A DNA stretch of 54,310 nt from CTSoil-075 sp964292325 (GCA_964292325.1 CAXYVG010000012.1:1-54310); one strand, 5' to 3'; shown: positions 17,084 to 25,692, counted from the first letter of the stretch. Translations and numbers: made by a program. The notes: generated by a model from the sequence alone, not told the origin.

Positions 17084-18741
17084 CACATCTCCTCCTTAAA
17101 ACCCATTAATACACCCGGTTTAATCTGCAATCGGCAAGTTATAATCTTCCCGATGGTACTAAACCCGCGAATTACATTAAACTCTTCTGACTGTATCATT
17201 TCAATTTCACCAAGCGCAATTCCTCTTATCATGGCTAGTTCCACTAAATGCTTTTCTGCCAATTGATAAGCATCTGCTAGCACAAAGTTATTCCTTGGTA
17301 TCTTATTTTTTATCCCCAATTCCGCTACCGTATAGTAGCCTTCGGCAGTATCAGCACGTAATGTAATATCAACCGTCGATCTAGCAACAGCGGCCCCGAT
17401 CGCATTCGCCACCATTCCCTGCCGCGGTATCTCATAACTAAGACCTAAATGTTTGGCAAGCATGGGTACGATTCCTGTTGCCGCTCCACCAACACCAATG
17501 ACCTTTTGCACGCTGATTTTTGTACCATGAACAATATCTTCGACACGATATACGGGCCTTGCAGCTTGCTCAGTAAGCATATCTCCAATACCACGGCTAA
17601 GGATTGCAATCACCTCTTCGAGTACACTAGTGGCAACCTCTGTAGGCGTTTGTCCAGCAATCGCGACTTTTTCCATTGCACCTACTGCCAATTGGCGATT
17701 CCCAAAATCAATGATCCCGGCTACAATCATAGCATCCGTCACAGTAGGCTGCGCACCACCCACTGCCATCGCGGGTCCTAATCGCATCGGACCCACTTTG
17801 AGTATACCGTCTTCGCGGCGTACAAAACTATCACCACCAAGACCTAGCGAATGAAGTCGAAACGATCGCAGTGCTGTTGCAAATCCATCCACACTAGCGC
17901 CCCCTTCGGCAAATAACGGTATCCCATTTTGCCATAACGCAATATCAGTAGTTGTCCCCCCAATATCAACCGATACGGCTGGAATGGACGTAGGATTCAT
18001 CGCCATGATTCCTAGCACACTAGCTGCAGGTCCTGTAAAAATCGCCTCAACAGGATACTCTCTAGCAACAGACAGTGGTAAAGTTCCACCATCTGCCTTC
18101 AATACATATACAGGAGAAGAAATTCCCCTTGCCTGTAGCGCAAGTTCCACGGAAGTCGCAAATTCATTAAAATGCCTCCACACCGCAGCATTATAATATG
18201 CGGAATTGGTACGCCGAAGAAAATTTAAAGTACCTGCTACTGCCGATCCCACCGTAATATGCCTAGGATTTACTTGCTGCTTTACCCACTGCGCTACTTG
18301 CCGTTCATAATGAGGATTGCGCACAGAAAATTTCCCGGAAATAGCAAATACATCAGATTTTGCAAATTGCTGACATGCCGCTATAACTTCTTCTTGCCTA
18401 GGCGCAGCCACCTCATGCCCACGATGATCAATGTAACCTGACAAAACGTAAGGTTCTACAGGAAGTGCTGATGTAATATTCATACCGGGTCCCGGCATGA
18501 TACACAAACCAACAGCATCCATTTTTTTCTCCACGAGTGCATTGGTCACAATGGTTGTTGATAAGGCAATTCGCGTGAAATCTTTACTACCTACTTCTGC
18601 TACCACATGATCAATAGCCCTCAAAATACCTTCTAATAAATTGCCATGCGTAGTAGGCGTTTTCACTACACTAATTACTTTTCCTGAACGCAATACTGCC
18701 CCATCGGTAAAAGTTCCGCCCACATCAAGTCCTAATAACAT
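17083..18741 (-). CDS. Hydantoinase/oxoprolinase-family protein (HyuA-like)
   Basis: A 552-residue protein of the HyuA superfamily. LGLDVGGTFTDGAVL at the N terminus is the actin-like phosphate loop of the Hydant_A_N domain, and VDIGGTTTDIALW (mid-protein) is the second nucleotide-binding motif of the hydantoinase_A domain. Family members are ATP-dependent ring-opening or carboxylating enzymes (5-oxoprolinase, N-methylhydantoinase, acetone carboxylase). No HyuB partner is present, which distinguishes it from true hydantoinases. An upstream in-frame start at 18783 exists, but AGAGG seven bases before the ATG at 18741 and the start of homology support 18741. Its partner here is the deacetylase-like enzyme, translationally coupled. 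Confidence 0.82.
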   Translation of the reverse strand: MLLGLDVGGTFTDGAVLRSGKVISVVKTPTTHGNLLEGILRAIDHVVAEVGSKDFTRIALSTTIVTNALVEKKMDAVGLCIMPGPGMNITSALPVEPYVLSGYIDHRGHEVAAPRQEEVIAACQQFAKSDVFAISGKFSVRNPHYERQVAQWVKQQVNPRHITVGSAVAGTLNFLRRTNSAYYNAAVWRHFNEFATSVELALQARGISSPVYVLKADGGTLPLSVAREYPVEAIFTGPAASVLGIMAMNPTSIPAVSVDIGGTTTDIALWQNGIPLFAEGGASVDGFATALRSFRLHSLGLGGDSFVRREDGILKVGPMRLGPAMAVGGAQPTVTDAMIVAGIIDFGNRQLAVGAMEKVAIAGQTPTEVATSVLEEVIAILSRGIGDMLTEQAARPVYRVEDIVHGTKISVQKVIGVGGAATGIVPMLAKHLGLSYEIPRQGMVANAIGAAVARSTVDITLRADTAEGYYTVAELGIKNKIPRNNFVLADAYQLAEKHLVELAMIRGIALGEIEMIQSEEFNVIRGFSTIGKIITCRLQIKPGVLMGFKEEM

Positions 18742-18801
18742 AGTATCGCCTCTTTTCCTGAGTATGTACTTTGAAAATAGCAAACAACATGGATAGACAA
18801 T

Positions 18802-18832
18802 AAAGAGGATAGCATTTTAGTCTATCCTCTTT
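18802..18832 (-). terminator. Hairpin terminator after the CofE-like gene
   Basis: AAAGAGGATAG (18802-18812) pairs perfectly with CTATCCTCTTT (18822-18832). The minus strand continues CTCTTTATTG, a weak U-tract. It separates the murI-to-CofE operon from the hydantoinase operon. Confidence 0.6.
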
Positions 18833-18863
18833 AATAATTCACTACTCGGCAAAAGCACAAAAT

Positions 18864-19529
18864 TTATACCATTTCAGCCCTTTTTTCTGCAGTTGCGTAA
18901 TTTTTTATAATAACAATTGGCGTGCGTTGTGAAGCATTCCCAAAAGGATTGTCAATTAAAATACGTGCCAAATTGTTAGGCTCAAGACCTTCTGATATGC
19001 CAACAACTCTTGCTCTTTTCAAATCATTAACATCGGCAACTACTGCCCCATAGCAACCTAAGCGCTTCTTGATTTCTTCTGCTACTTCTTTAGGATTTTC
19101 AGGACCATACACCAAACACTTGTCAAAAGGAGGCATTGTCCCCGTCACATCATCGATTAAAGGAGCTTGTGGACCGGCTAGTTCATAAAAAACTCCATTT
19201 CTACCGATGATCTTGGCTAACATACCAATTAACAACGCAAATAAAATTCGCCACTTTCCTTCCGCATCCATTGCGGATTGCATGCCATAGACACTCGACA
19301 AACTACCTTCTTGCGGGATAAAACGACAGAGGATTCTTGCCAAAAAGCATACCTTTAGGTCTTCTGGTCTAGTGATACGTCCTTGCGTAATCGCCACAAC
19401 ACTTTCTGCTACGGATACCACATCATCGGGGCCTACATCATCCTTAGCATATTTTTCAATCATATCTACAATATTATCTTTATCTGTCAAAATACGTGTA
19501 CGTACTGGTTTTAGTTCAAGTTCGGCCAT
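18864..19529 (-). CDS. CofE-like (F420-0:gamma-glutamyl ligase family) protein
   Basis: A 221-residue protein resembling the CofE ligase fold: PVRTRILTDKDNIVDMIEKY, then DVVSVAESVVAITQGR (as in the family 'D-V-x-V-x-x-K-x-V-x-x-x-E-G-R'), FYELAGPQAPLIDDVTGT and VVADVNDLKRARVVG. CofE adds glutamate to coenzyme F420-0, but no other F420 gene is nearby, so another amino-acid ligase role is equally possible. The frame opens at 19589, yet AGGAGG seven bases before the ATG at 19529 and homology fix the start. It follows the membrane protein gene by 11 bases. Confidence 0.7.
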   Translation of the reverse strand: MAELELKPVRTRILTDKDNIVDMIEKYAKDDVGPDDVVSVAESVVAITQGRITRPEDLKVCFLARILCRFIPQEGSLSSVYGMQSAMDAEGKWRILFALLIGMLAKIIGRNGVFYELAGPQAPLIDDVTGTMPPFDKCLVYGPENPKEVAEEIKKRLGCYGAVVADVNDLKRARVVGISEGLEPNNLARILIDNPFGNASQRTPIVIIKNYATAEKRAEMV

Positions 19530-19540
19530 TACGATTCCTC

Positions 19541-20092
19541 CTACTTTGCAGCACTTTTTGTCTGCATAGCATTCATTATTTCTGTGCACTTCATAATCAT
19601 CCGCGTCTTATGAATATACCAAGGAGTACGTGCTACAATCTGGTATACAATATCAATTGCCATATCCACCGTCAGCTCAGCCATCTGTCCAAGAGCCTCT
19701 TCAATACCGCCCTCTTTTGCTGTAAATTTGACAGTAACAACCACTGTATCCCCCTCACCTGCAAGGATAATCACGGATTCAAAATAATTATCAGTCCGAG
19801 GAGGAGCACTGAGTAATTCCAATCTCGAACTAACTTCTACACCATCAAACTGTTCATGAGGCAATAGATGACGTGGATAAGCATCCATAATCGTTCCGCC
19901 CTGCGTACCCTTATTGATAAATGGTACTTTACATGAAAAAGTAGCGGTTTTCTCCGTCAACTCCTCCAAAGCAAAATCAGTCCGCTCATCAACCAAAAAT
20001 TCAAACTCTGCATCTCCTTGACGAGCAATAAATAGCCATATAGCAATTGCCACGACGAGAGCTACTAATAAAATCGTTATCAAGAATTCCAC
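19541..20092 (-). CDS. Single-span membrane protein of unknown function
   Basis: A 183-residue protein starting with GTG preceded by GGAGG. Residues 2-23 (FLITILLVALVVAIAIWLFI) form one transmembrane anchor; the rest is soluble with beta-rich patterns (FEFLVDERTDFALEEL, ATFSCKVPFINKGTQGG) and a C-terminal helix. The segment resembles the 'F-x-C-x-V-P-x-x-N-x-G' pattern of uncharacterised Negativicutes/Clostridia proteins that neighbour CofE-like genes. No catalytic motif is seen. It lies between murI and the CofE-like gene, with short gaps, and probably acts with the latter. Confidence 0.65.
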   Translation of the reverse strand: MEFLITILLVALVVAIAIWLFIARQGDAEFEFLVDERTDFALEELTEKTATFSCKVPFINKGTQGGTIMDAYPRHLLPHEQFDGVEVSSRLELLSAPPRTDNYFESVIILAGEGDTVVVTVKFTAKEGGIEEALGQMAELTVDMAIDIVYQIVARTPWYIHKTRMIMKCTEIMNAMQTKSAAK

Positions 20093-20123
20093 ACCAAGGC
20101 CTCCACTTCTAAGAAATTTTCTT

Positions 20124-20930
20124 TTATGTATGTTTGTGCAAGTTCACCAAATCAAATTCCATTTGCGCTGTATCCAGCATAAAGTCAGCCATTTTTTTTG
20201 CCTGCTCGATGTCTGCTGAAAAACATAATCGCACGCTACCACTTTTCTTAACCGCCAGCTGTTGCTTTTTTTGCAAAATATGATACGCATCAAGCGCTGT
20301 TTCCTTAGCAGGATTAATGATCTTCACATTTTCTCCTACCATTGTCTCAATCACTGGGCTGACAAAAGGATAATGGGTACACCCTAGAATGATCACATCG
20401 ACACTCGCTTGTTGCAACGGTAGCAGATATTCTGCCACTGCCTTCTCTATTTCAGCTCCTTTCACCTGCTCACGTTCAATCAGTGGTACTAATTTGGGAC
20501 AAGCTACAGGATACGCTAAAGCATCTGGATCTTTCGCTAGCACAGTCTGTGCATGCTTACCACTAGCAATCGTTGCTTGCGTTGCCATGATACCGATTTT
20601 TCTACTCTTACTGATGCTTAATGCCAAATCTACACCAGCATCCACCCCTACCAAAGCAAATGAATATTGACCTCTAGCCATTTCAATCCCTAAGGCTGTC
20701 ATGGTATTACAGGCAACTACTGCCATTTTGACTTTCTGCTTCGCAAAAAACTGTAAAATTTGATGCATAAACTCAATGATCTGCTCTTTCGATCTTGGTC
20801 CATAGGGTGCTCGAGCCGTATCACCAAAATATATAAAATCTTCCCCGGGCATGAGCTCTATTAGTTCTTTTACAACAGTCAGCCCACCTATCCCTGAATC
20901 AAAAACACCAATCGGTGCATTATTACTCAA
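20124..20930 (-). CDS. murI: Glutamate racemase
   Basis: The 268-residue enzyme makes D-glutamate for peptidoglycan. GVFDSGIGGLTV carries Asp11, CNTMTA the first catalytic Cys74 and GCTHYPF the second, Cys184; YFGDTARAPYG is the conserved substrate loop. Translation probably starts at TTG (20930), nine bases after AGGAGG; a longer reading from TTG at 20960 would place that AGGAGG inside the coding region and adds RRRSRD, which is not family-like. Confidence 0.93.
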   Translation of the reverse strand: MSNNAPIGVFDSGIGGLTVVKELIELMPGEDFIYFGDTARAPYGPRSKEQIIEFMHQILQFFAKQKVKMAVVACNTMTALGIEMARGQYSFALVGVDAGVDLALSISKSRKIGIMATQATIASGKHAQTVLAKDPDALAYPVACPKLVPLIEREQVKGAEIEKAVAEYLLPLQQASVDVIILGCTHYPFVSPVIETMVGENVKIINPAKETALDAYHILQKKQQLAVKKSGSVRLCFSADIEQAKKMADFMLDTAQMEFDLVNLHKHT

Positions 20931-20978
20931 ATCCCTGGACCTCCTACGAAAATATTGCAACTATATTATATGCATTTT

Positions 20979-21389
20979 TTACTCTTTACTTTCACTGCTT
21001 GCCTGCAATTTACTATAATATTTACTAGGGAGACGAATTATTTTGCCATTCATATTCGTGAAAAGGTTTTGCGTACGGCCAGTCGCCAACAATAGTCGAT
21101 CTACTTCTCTTAAAACCTTATAGGTAAATATCATTTTTACAGGTGACACTTCGACCAATGTCGTTTCAATCAAAATCTGATCATCAAATTTAGCGGAAGA
21201 TTTATATTGGCAATCAACATCCGTAATCGGGAAAACAATCCCCTCTGCCATTAATTCTGTCAAAAGAATTTCGGCTTGCCTTAAATACTCGACCCGCCCC
21301 ATTTCAAACCAGCGGAAATAATTGGCATGATGTACCACACCCATCATATCAGTTTCCACAAAACGAACCTTTTCTCGTACGGTAATCAT
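20979..21389 (-). CDS. Acyl-CoA thioesterase, 4HBT/YbgC-FadM family
   Basis: A 136-residue hot-dog fold thioesterase. The signature VRFVETDMMGVVHHANYFRWFEMGR contains the catalytic Asp/Glu-region 'D-x-x-G-x-V-H-x-x-x-Y' (written here in parts) of YbgC-type enzymes. GAGGG eight bases upstream supports the ATG at 21389 over the GTG at 21404. The substrate is probably a short or medium acyl-CoA. It is first in the operon thioesterase-murI-membrane protein-CofE-like. Confidence 0.85.
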   Translation of the reverse strand: MITVREKVRFVETDMMGVVHHANYFRWFEMGRVEYLRQAEILLTELMAEGIVFPITDVDCQYKSSAKFDDQILIETTLVEVSPVKMIFTYKVLREVDRLLLATGRTQNLFTNMNGKIIRLPSKYYSKLQASSESKE

Positions 21390-21808
21390 ATCATAGACCC
21401 TCACTCATCCATTATTTTCTCTAAAAAGCAAAGTGCAAAACAAAAAAGCACGCCACAGGCATGCATATAGATCAAATAATAGGATTTCTTCATTCTTCTC
21501 TAAAAATCACAAGCACTCTAAATCTTTACGCCCAAGGGTTATATGCCTTTCCCTTGCGAATAAACGCAATTTAAAACCTCGTACACTATGTTATTTTATA
21601 TTATTTTTCAGGTTTTTTCAACGTTTATTTAAAAATATAAAAAATATAAAAATCATCTATTCATCGCATAATATTATGAAGGTGTTGTCTAGTAGGATGC
21701 GGAATATAATTGTAATATCCTATATAATTTTCAATTTGTATTCTAATATCAATAAGATGATGCAATGCACTGAAAACAAACAAATATTGATGAAAGAGGT
21801 AATGAGAT
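21390..21808. other. Divergent intergenic region without genes
   Basis: This 419-base region separates the minus-strand thioesterase operon from the plus-strand reductase. Only short, AT-rich frames occur. CAAGGG (near 21532) and CCCTTG (near 21551) form a 6-bp inverted repeat. Several -10-like TATAAT and TATATAAT strings lie at 21700-21735 and may drive the reductase, but no convincing -35 pairs with them. Nothing else is seen. Confidence 0.5.
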
Positions 21809-23383
21809 ATGATCGCAATTACAGAGGAACTTTTAAAAAGTGTTGAAGATTTCAAATACAATCTACAACAATATCAGGAAGGTAAATTAGAAAATCTGAA
21901 ATCCTTTACTTCGATTATGGGCATTTATAAAGAAGGCCCCCAAGACACCTATATGGTCAGGCCAAGAATTGCCGGTGGAGTCACAACAATAGCGCAATTA
22001 CAAGCAATCAGTACAATTGCTAAAAAATATCAAATTAAGATACGTTTTACAACAAGGCAAGATCTTCAATTTCATTCTGTGAAACTCGAAAAGTTACCTC
22101 ATGTATTAGATGATCTAGTACAATGTGGGTTGATTACGAGAGGTGCTGGTGGCGATGGCGTAAGAAATGTTGCCTGCTCTCCTCTTGCGGGAGTGGCACA
22201 AGATGAAATTTTTGATGTAACTCCTTATATGAAAAGCGTTACGAATTTTATGATGAAAGATCCTGCCAATCTTAAATTGCCAAGAAAATATAAAATAGCA
22301 TTTTCAAACAGCGTAGAAGATACCGCAAATGCTACGATCGCTGATATTGGTTTTATCGCAAAAATAGTAAATGGCAAAAGAGGCTTTGCAGTATACGGAG
22401 GCGGTGGTCTTGGCGGCAATGCCAAATTAGCTTTAAAACTTGAGGACTTCATTGCAGATACAGAAGCATTATACTATATAGAAGCTATGAAACTGGTTTT
22501 TGCCAGAGAAGGAGATCGAACCAATCGTCACAAGGCCAGATTACGATTTGTTGTCCAACGATTAGGCGAAGAAGAATTTATCAAGATGTTTAACAATGAA
22601 CTCGCTCAATTAAAAGCTTCTGGGCAAGATTTAACACTTCATATCGCTCCCACAGAAGAAAACTTACAAAGCACTATCCAAAATCATCAATCACCATGGG
22701 ATCATAAATATAAAAACGTACTATTTCCACAAAAACAAACTGGATATTATTCTTTATATATTCATCCAAGCCAAGCAACAATTACGACTCACAATCTAGA
22801 TAACACTTTGAATTACCTAGCAAATTTAGATTATGAAGTATCTGTGCGATTGACTTTAACGCAAGGATTTTTTGTCAGAGATCTAAAAGAAAAAGATGTA
22901 CAAGGCTTACTAGACATAGTATCTATATTCTCCTCTCTATTTAATCTAGAAAATTCGGTTGTATGCGCCGGTCCGACCATTTGCAATTTTGGTATTAATA
23001 ATTCTCAAGAGTTATCAAGCAGTATTTTGGAAACCTTTAAGAATACATCGGATGATATCAAAGCAGCATTACCAAGGATTCGGATATCAGGTTGCCCTAA
23101 TTCTTGTGCACAACATCAAAAAGGTCTTATTGGATTTACGGGAAGAAAAACCCGTACCGAAAATGGACTAATCCCAACCTATTCCATCTCTTTTAACGGA
23201 AAAGTCGGTCCTGATGTAGCAAGATTTGGCGATGTTTATGGGAATATCCCTGCCGAAAAAATACCAAACCTGCTACTAGAGTTAGCGAAATTAAAAGTAC
23301 ATTCCGGCTATACATGTTTTGTTGAATTCATAAAAGCTAAAAACGTAGAAGTAAAAGAACTAGTGGCAACATATTCTGTATAG
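21809..23383 (+). CDS. Siroheme/[4Fe-4S] nitrite or sulfite reductase-family protein
   Basis: A 524-residue NirA/CysI-type oxidoreductase with the pseudo-twofold layout of ferredoxin-like half domains and siroheme domains. TTRQDLQFH (near residue 80) is the first half-domain signature; the cluster/siroheme ligands are C386-x5-C392 and C429-x3-C433 (CAGPTIC and GCPNSC). GAGG nine bases upstream supports the start. It is monocistronic, with no NADPH or ferredoxin partner, no CysG and no nitrate gene nearby, so the choice between nitrite and sulfite cannot be made. It is one of the few plus-strand genes here. Confidence 0.85.
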   Translation: MIAITEELLKSVEDFKYNLQQYQEGKLENLKSFTSIMGIYKEGPQDTYMVRPRIAGGVTTIAQLQAISTIAKKYQIKIRFTTRQDLQFHSVKLEKLPHVLDDLVQCGLITRGAGGDGVRNVACSPLAGVAQDEIFDVTPYMKSVTNFMMKDPANLKLPRKYKIAFSNSVEDTANATIADIGFIAKIVNGKRGFAVYGGGGLGGNAKLALKLEDFIADTEALYYIEAMKLVFAREGDRTNRHKARLRFVVQRLGEEEFIKMFNNELAQLKASGQDLTLHIAPTEENLQSTIQNHQSPWDHKYKNVLFPQKQTGYYSLYIHPSQATITTHNLDNTLNYLANLDYEVSVRLTLTQGFFVRDLKEKDVQGLLDIVSIFSSLFNLENSVVCAGPTICNFGINNSQELSSSILETFKNTSDDIKAALPRIRISGCPNSCAQHQKGLIGFTGRKTRTENGLIPTYSISFNGKVGPDVARFGDVYGNIPAEKIPNLLLELAKLKVHSGYTCFVEFIKAKNVEVKELVATYSV

Positions 23384-23395
23384 GAACGCAGCCAA

Positions 23396-23431
23396 GGAGG
23401 GCGACCTTAGAAAAATTCGAGGTCGCCCTTC
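23396..23431 (+). terminator. Terminator of the siroheme reductase gene
   Basis: Perfect arms AGGGCGACCT (23398-23407) and AGGTCGCCCT (23420-23429), extended by two pairs, followed by TTCTTA. It begins 13 bases after the stop. Confidence 0.8.
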
Positions 23432-23453
23432 TTAGCTATATGATCGTCTATAA

Positions 23454-23495
23454 CAAAAAAACAAGATATTGCCACCTATATCGGCATAATCTTGT
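23454..23495 (-). terminator. Terminator of the phospholipase gene
   Basis: ACAAGATATTGCC (23461-23473) and GGCATAATCTTGT (23483-23495) form a 13-bp stem with one mismatch; the minus strand continues TTTTTTTG (23454-23460). It lies 19 bases after the phospholipase stop. Confidence 0.85.
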
Positions 23496-23513
23496 CACTA
23501 TTCATTCTATAAA

Positions 23514-24254
23514 TCATAACCGAAATATCGAAGCATCGACTAACGTTTCTAATGATGATACACCAAGAATTTTCTTTACCCTAGCAAAAAAATAGCAAAA
23601 AAGAGTAACCGTACTTTGATTTGATAATGCCAATAATACCTCTGTTGCTTTTCTATATTGCTCCTCATTTGCATCTGCATTGACATAGTTATATAAATCT
23701 AAGGCAGTCGTTGCATTTTCAAATAATCTCTCCACAGGATTTGAAAAATAAATTTTACCTCTTTTCAAATTTAAAAATTCCTCTAAATGCTTTTCTACCC
23801 ATAATTCATATTTTTTATGTCCATCAAATAATTGACACTTTGCATGATGAGGCACGCACATATCTTGCACTAAATGAGCTGCAGCACCTAAATAAAATAC
23901 CGCTTCTTCCATACACCCTAGTCTCACATATTTCAGTGCTGTATTCATAAATTCCAAATAATCCAAAGCAGCGTTTGAAAAATGCCAAAAACCACGCCGA
24001 GTTTGCGGATGTAAAAAATGGTGAATATTTTTCCAGTTTAAATCCGCCCACACTACCCCATTTTGCAGTTGCTTATAATATGCACCCAGCAGCATCACTT
24101 CATTAATAAAACCATTTTCTTGTAACATATTTAATGCTTGGTCATTACAAAATTGATGCGTAATACAATAAGAATGATCAATTGATTGCAGTGTAGGGTC
24201 ATCGATAAAAGTGATGGTCTTTATACTAGCTTCCACTACCGCTTTCAGCATCAT
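23514..24254 (-). CDS. Zinc-dependent phospholipase C-like protein (intracellular)
   Basis: A 246-residue protein of the bacterial zinc phospholipase C fold. Candidate metal ligands follow the family order: His33 (ITHQ), Asp71 (WADLNW), His79/His82 (IHHFLHP), His127 and Asp131 (AAAHLVQDMCVPHHA), His146 and Glu150 (GHKKYE). Secreted relatives such as clostridial alpha-toxin have signal peptides and a C2-like tail; both are absent here, so a cytosolic or membrane-associated lipid hydrolase is inferred. It overlaps the glycolipid glycosyltransferase gene by ATGA, indicating coupled production and a shared role in diacylglycerol/glycolipid metabolism. Confidence 0.75.
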   Translation of the reverse strand: MMLKAVVEASIKTITFIDDPTLQSIDHSYCITHQFCNDQALNMLQENGFINEVMLLGAYYKQLQNGVVWADLNWKNIHHFLHPQTRRGFWHFSNAALDYLEFMNTALKYVRLGCMEEAVFYLGAAAHLVQDMCVPHHAKCQLFDGHKKYELWVEKHLEEFLNLKRGKIYFSNPVERLFENATTALDLYNYVNADANEEQYRKATEVLLALSNQSTVTLFCYFFARVKKILGVSSLETLVDASIFRL

Positions 24255-25429
24255 CGTACACCTACTTTCCAGTATTCATAACTAGACACCATTTGCTTTG
24301 CACTACTCTCCGCAAAAATATTGAGTTGTTTCGTGATCGTGATACCTGCATATTGAGGACTAATTTCAGCACATTTTTGTTGCATTCTTTTTACCATCTC
24401 TGGTTTATCAAATATCACATCATTCATTGTTGATATCAGATCTTTTTCTTCCTGAATCCATAATGCCGAACCTTGTTGCTGAAGATAACTGGAATTTTCT
24501 TCTTCTTGCCCAGGTAAGGGATTCAGTAGAATCATCGGTAGATGTACCGCCAAGGCTTCACTACAAGTAAGACCTCCGGGCTTCGTGATTAATACATCCG
24601 CTTGTTTCATCAGCATTGCAATGTGAGGTGAAAACGGTAACACGGTAATATCGTTACTTAATGATTTCGCTAGAAACTGTAACTGTTTCTTTAGTTCTTC
24701 ATTTTTCCCTGCCACAACGGTCACCTTTACAGGTTTCGGTAATTGTTCCAATTTGCATAAAGTGGTTTGCATCCGTCCAAAACCTAATCCTCCACCCATA
24801 ACCAATATGTGGGGAACTTGATTCATGGCTCTTGTTTCCGTTGGTTTAAAATCACTACCAACAGGAATTCCGCTAATCGTAATCCTATCATGAGAAATAC
24901 CATGTTGCATCAAAGTTTTTTCCATAACCTCATTCGCAACAAAATAATGATCAACCCCATTAGCAATCCACCAAGGATGTACCGCAAAATCGGTAATGAC
25001 TCCTGACACTATATAACTGAGTTTTTTCTTACGACACAATGCAGCAGCAGCTCCCAAGGGAAAAGGATGTGTACACACCACTATATGTGGACGATAGCGG
25101 GCAATCAGACCAGCCATTGTATTTTGATTAGCTGCATTAATAAAATCAATCACTTTACGAGTCTGTTGATTTTCCGTAATTTTATATAATTCTTTATATA
25201 GATTAGGTGCAACTTTCAGCATGCCATAATAAGAGGATTTCATCAAATTCATCAGTTCGATTTGCAAACGATTTAACTTGGGATAGCGAAACTGACCCAC
25301 CTGTAGAAAATCAACCACTTCAACCGAATTCGAGTCATTTTTCTTTAATTGCTCATAGATCGCTGAACCCGCCTGCATGTGTCCATTTCCAATTGATGTA
25401 GAGACAATGAGAATCTTTGTTGATTTCAT
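24251..25429 (-). CDS. MGDG synthase/UgtP-family diacylglycerol glycosyltransferase
   Basis: A 392-residue GT28-type enzyme. The N-terminal half has STSIGNGHMQAG, the glycine-rich loop of MGDG synthases, and a membrane-facing segment (RLQIELMNLMKSSYYGML). The C-terminal half has HILVMGGGLGFG, SPHIAMLMKQADVLITKPGGLTCSEALA and NPLPGQEEENS, the UDP-sugar binding signatures. It should transfer a hexose from a UDP-sugar to diacylglycerol or a related lipid. GTG at 25435 is in frame, but GAGGT fits the ATG at 25429. It is followed by the overlapping phospholipase gene. Confidence 0.86.
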   Translation of the reverse strand: MKSTKILIVSTSIGNGHMQAGSAIYEQLKKNDSNSVEVVDFLQVGQFRYPKLNRLQIELMNLMKSSYYGMLKVAPNLYKELYKITENQQTRKVIDFINAANQNTMAGLIARYRPHIVVCTHPFPLGAAAALCRKKKLSYIVSGVITDFAVHPWWIANGVDHYFVANEVMEKTLMQHGISHDRITISGIPVGSDFKPTETRAMNQVPHILVMGGGLGFGRMQTTLCKLEQLPKPVKVTVVAGKNEELKKQLQFLAKSLSNDITVLPFSPHIAMLMKQADVLITKPGGLTCSEALAVHLPMILLNPLPGQEEENSSYLQQQGSALWIQEEKDLISTMNDVIFDKPEMVKRMQQKCAEISPQYAGITITKQLNIFAESSAKQMVSSYEYWKVGVR

Positions 25430-25550
25430 ACCCACACCTCTTTTTTTTCAATACTATCAGGCTAATTAATACCCTCGCTTTTATCTTGACAATATCATAA
25501 TGGCTATAAAATTAAATTATGATTATATTAATTTTTAGTTAAATATATAC
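25430..25550. other. AT-rich intergenic segment, promoter side of the glycosyltransferase
   Basis: No gene is seen. AT-rich upstream sequence with TATAATCATAATTTAATTT-like blocks; likely holds the promoter of the glycosyltransferase-phospholipase operon, but no paired -35/-10 is convincing. Confidence 0.4.
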
Positions 25551-25593
25551 GAAGAAGAGGCTACCTCAAAAATTTTGAGGTAGCCTCTTCTTC
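25551..25593 (-). terminator. Perfect 21-bp palindromic hairpin (AGGCTACCTCAAAA family)
   Basis: Arms 25551-25571 and 25573-25593 are exact reverse complements. It lies 10 bases beyond the stop of the 29-codon gene, so it is probably its terminator, although the U-tract is short and lies within the stem base. Similar hairpins with changed middle bases occur at 23398-23429 and 32436-32466. Confidence 0.65.
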
Positions 25594-25602
25594 ACTACAA
25601 CA

Positions 25603-25692
25603 TTATTCAACTTTAGCTGCTTCTATTGGAGCAACTTTCTTTTCTGCTTTTTTCTTCTTTTTTTCCTTGTTCTTTGGGCTTTTATCTCCCAT
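25603..25692 (-). CDS. 29-residue lysine-rich small protein
   Basis: Reading MGDKSPKNKEKKKKKAEKK and then an Ala/Val/Glu tail, 29 residues, about 40% lysine. The ATG at 25692 is preceded by GGGAG at a nine-base spacing; an in-frame ATG at 25701 abuts the SD and is unlikely. Small proteins starting MGDKSPK followed by a Lys-rich run recur in very different bacteria, which supports a real gene although no function is known. The positive charge suggests nucleic-acid or membrane contact. It has its own hairpin downstream. Confidence 0.75.
   Translation of the reverse strand: MGDKSPKNKEKKKKKAEKKVAPIEAAKVE

Noticed and set aside
21433..21846. Plus-strand open frame before the siroheme reductase
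   Set aside because: Its residues are AT-driven (Lys, Asn, Ile runs), it overlaps the reductase start and has no SD.
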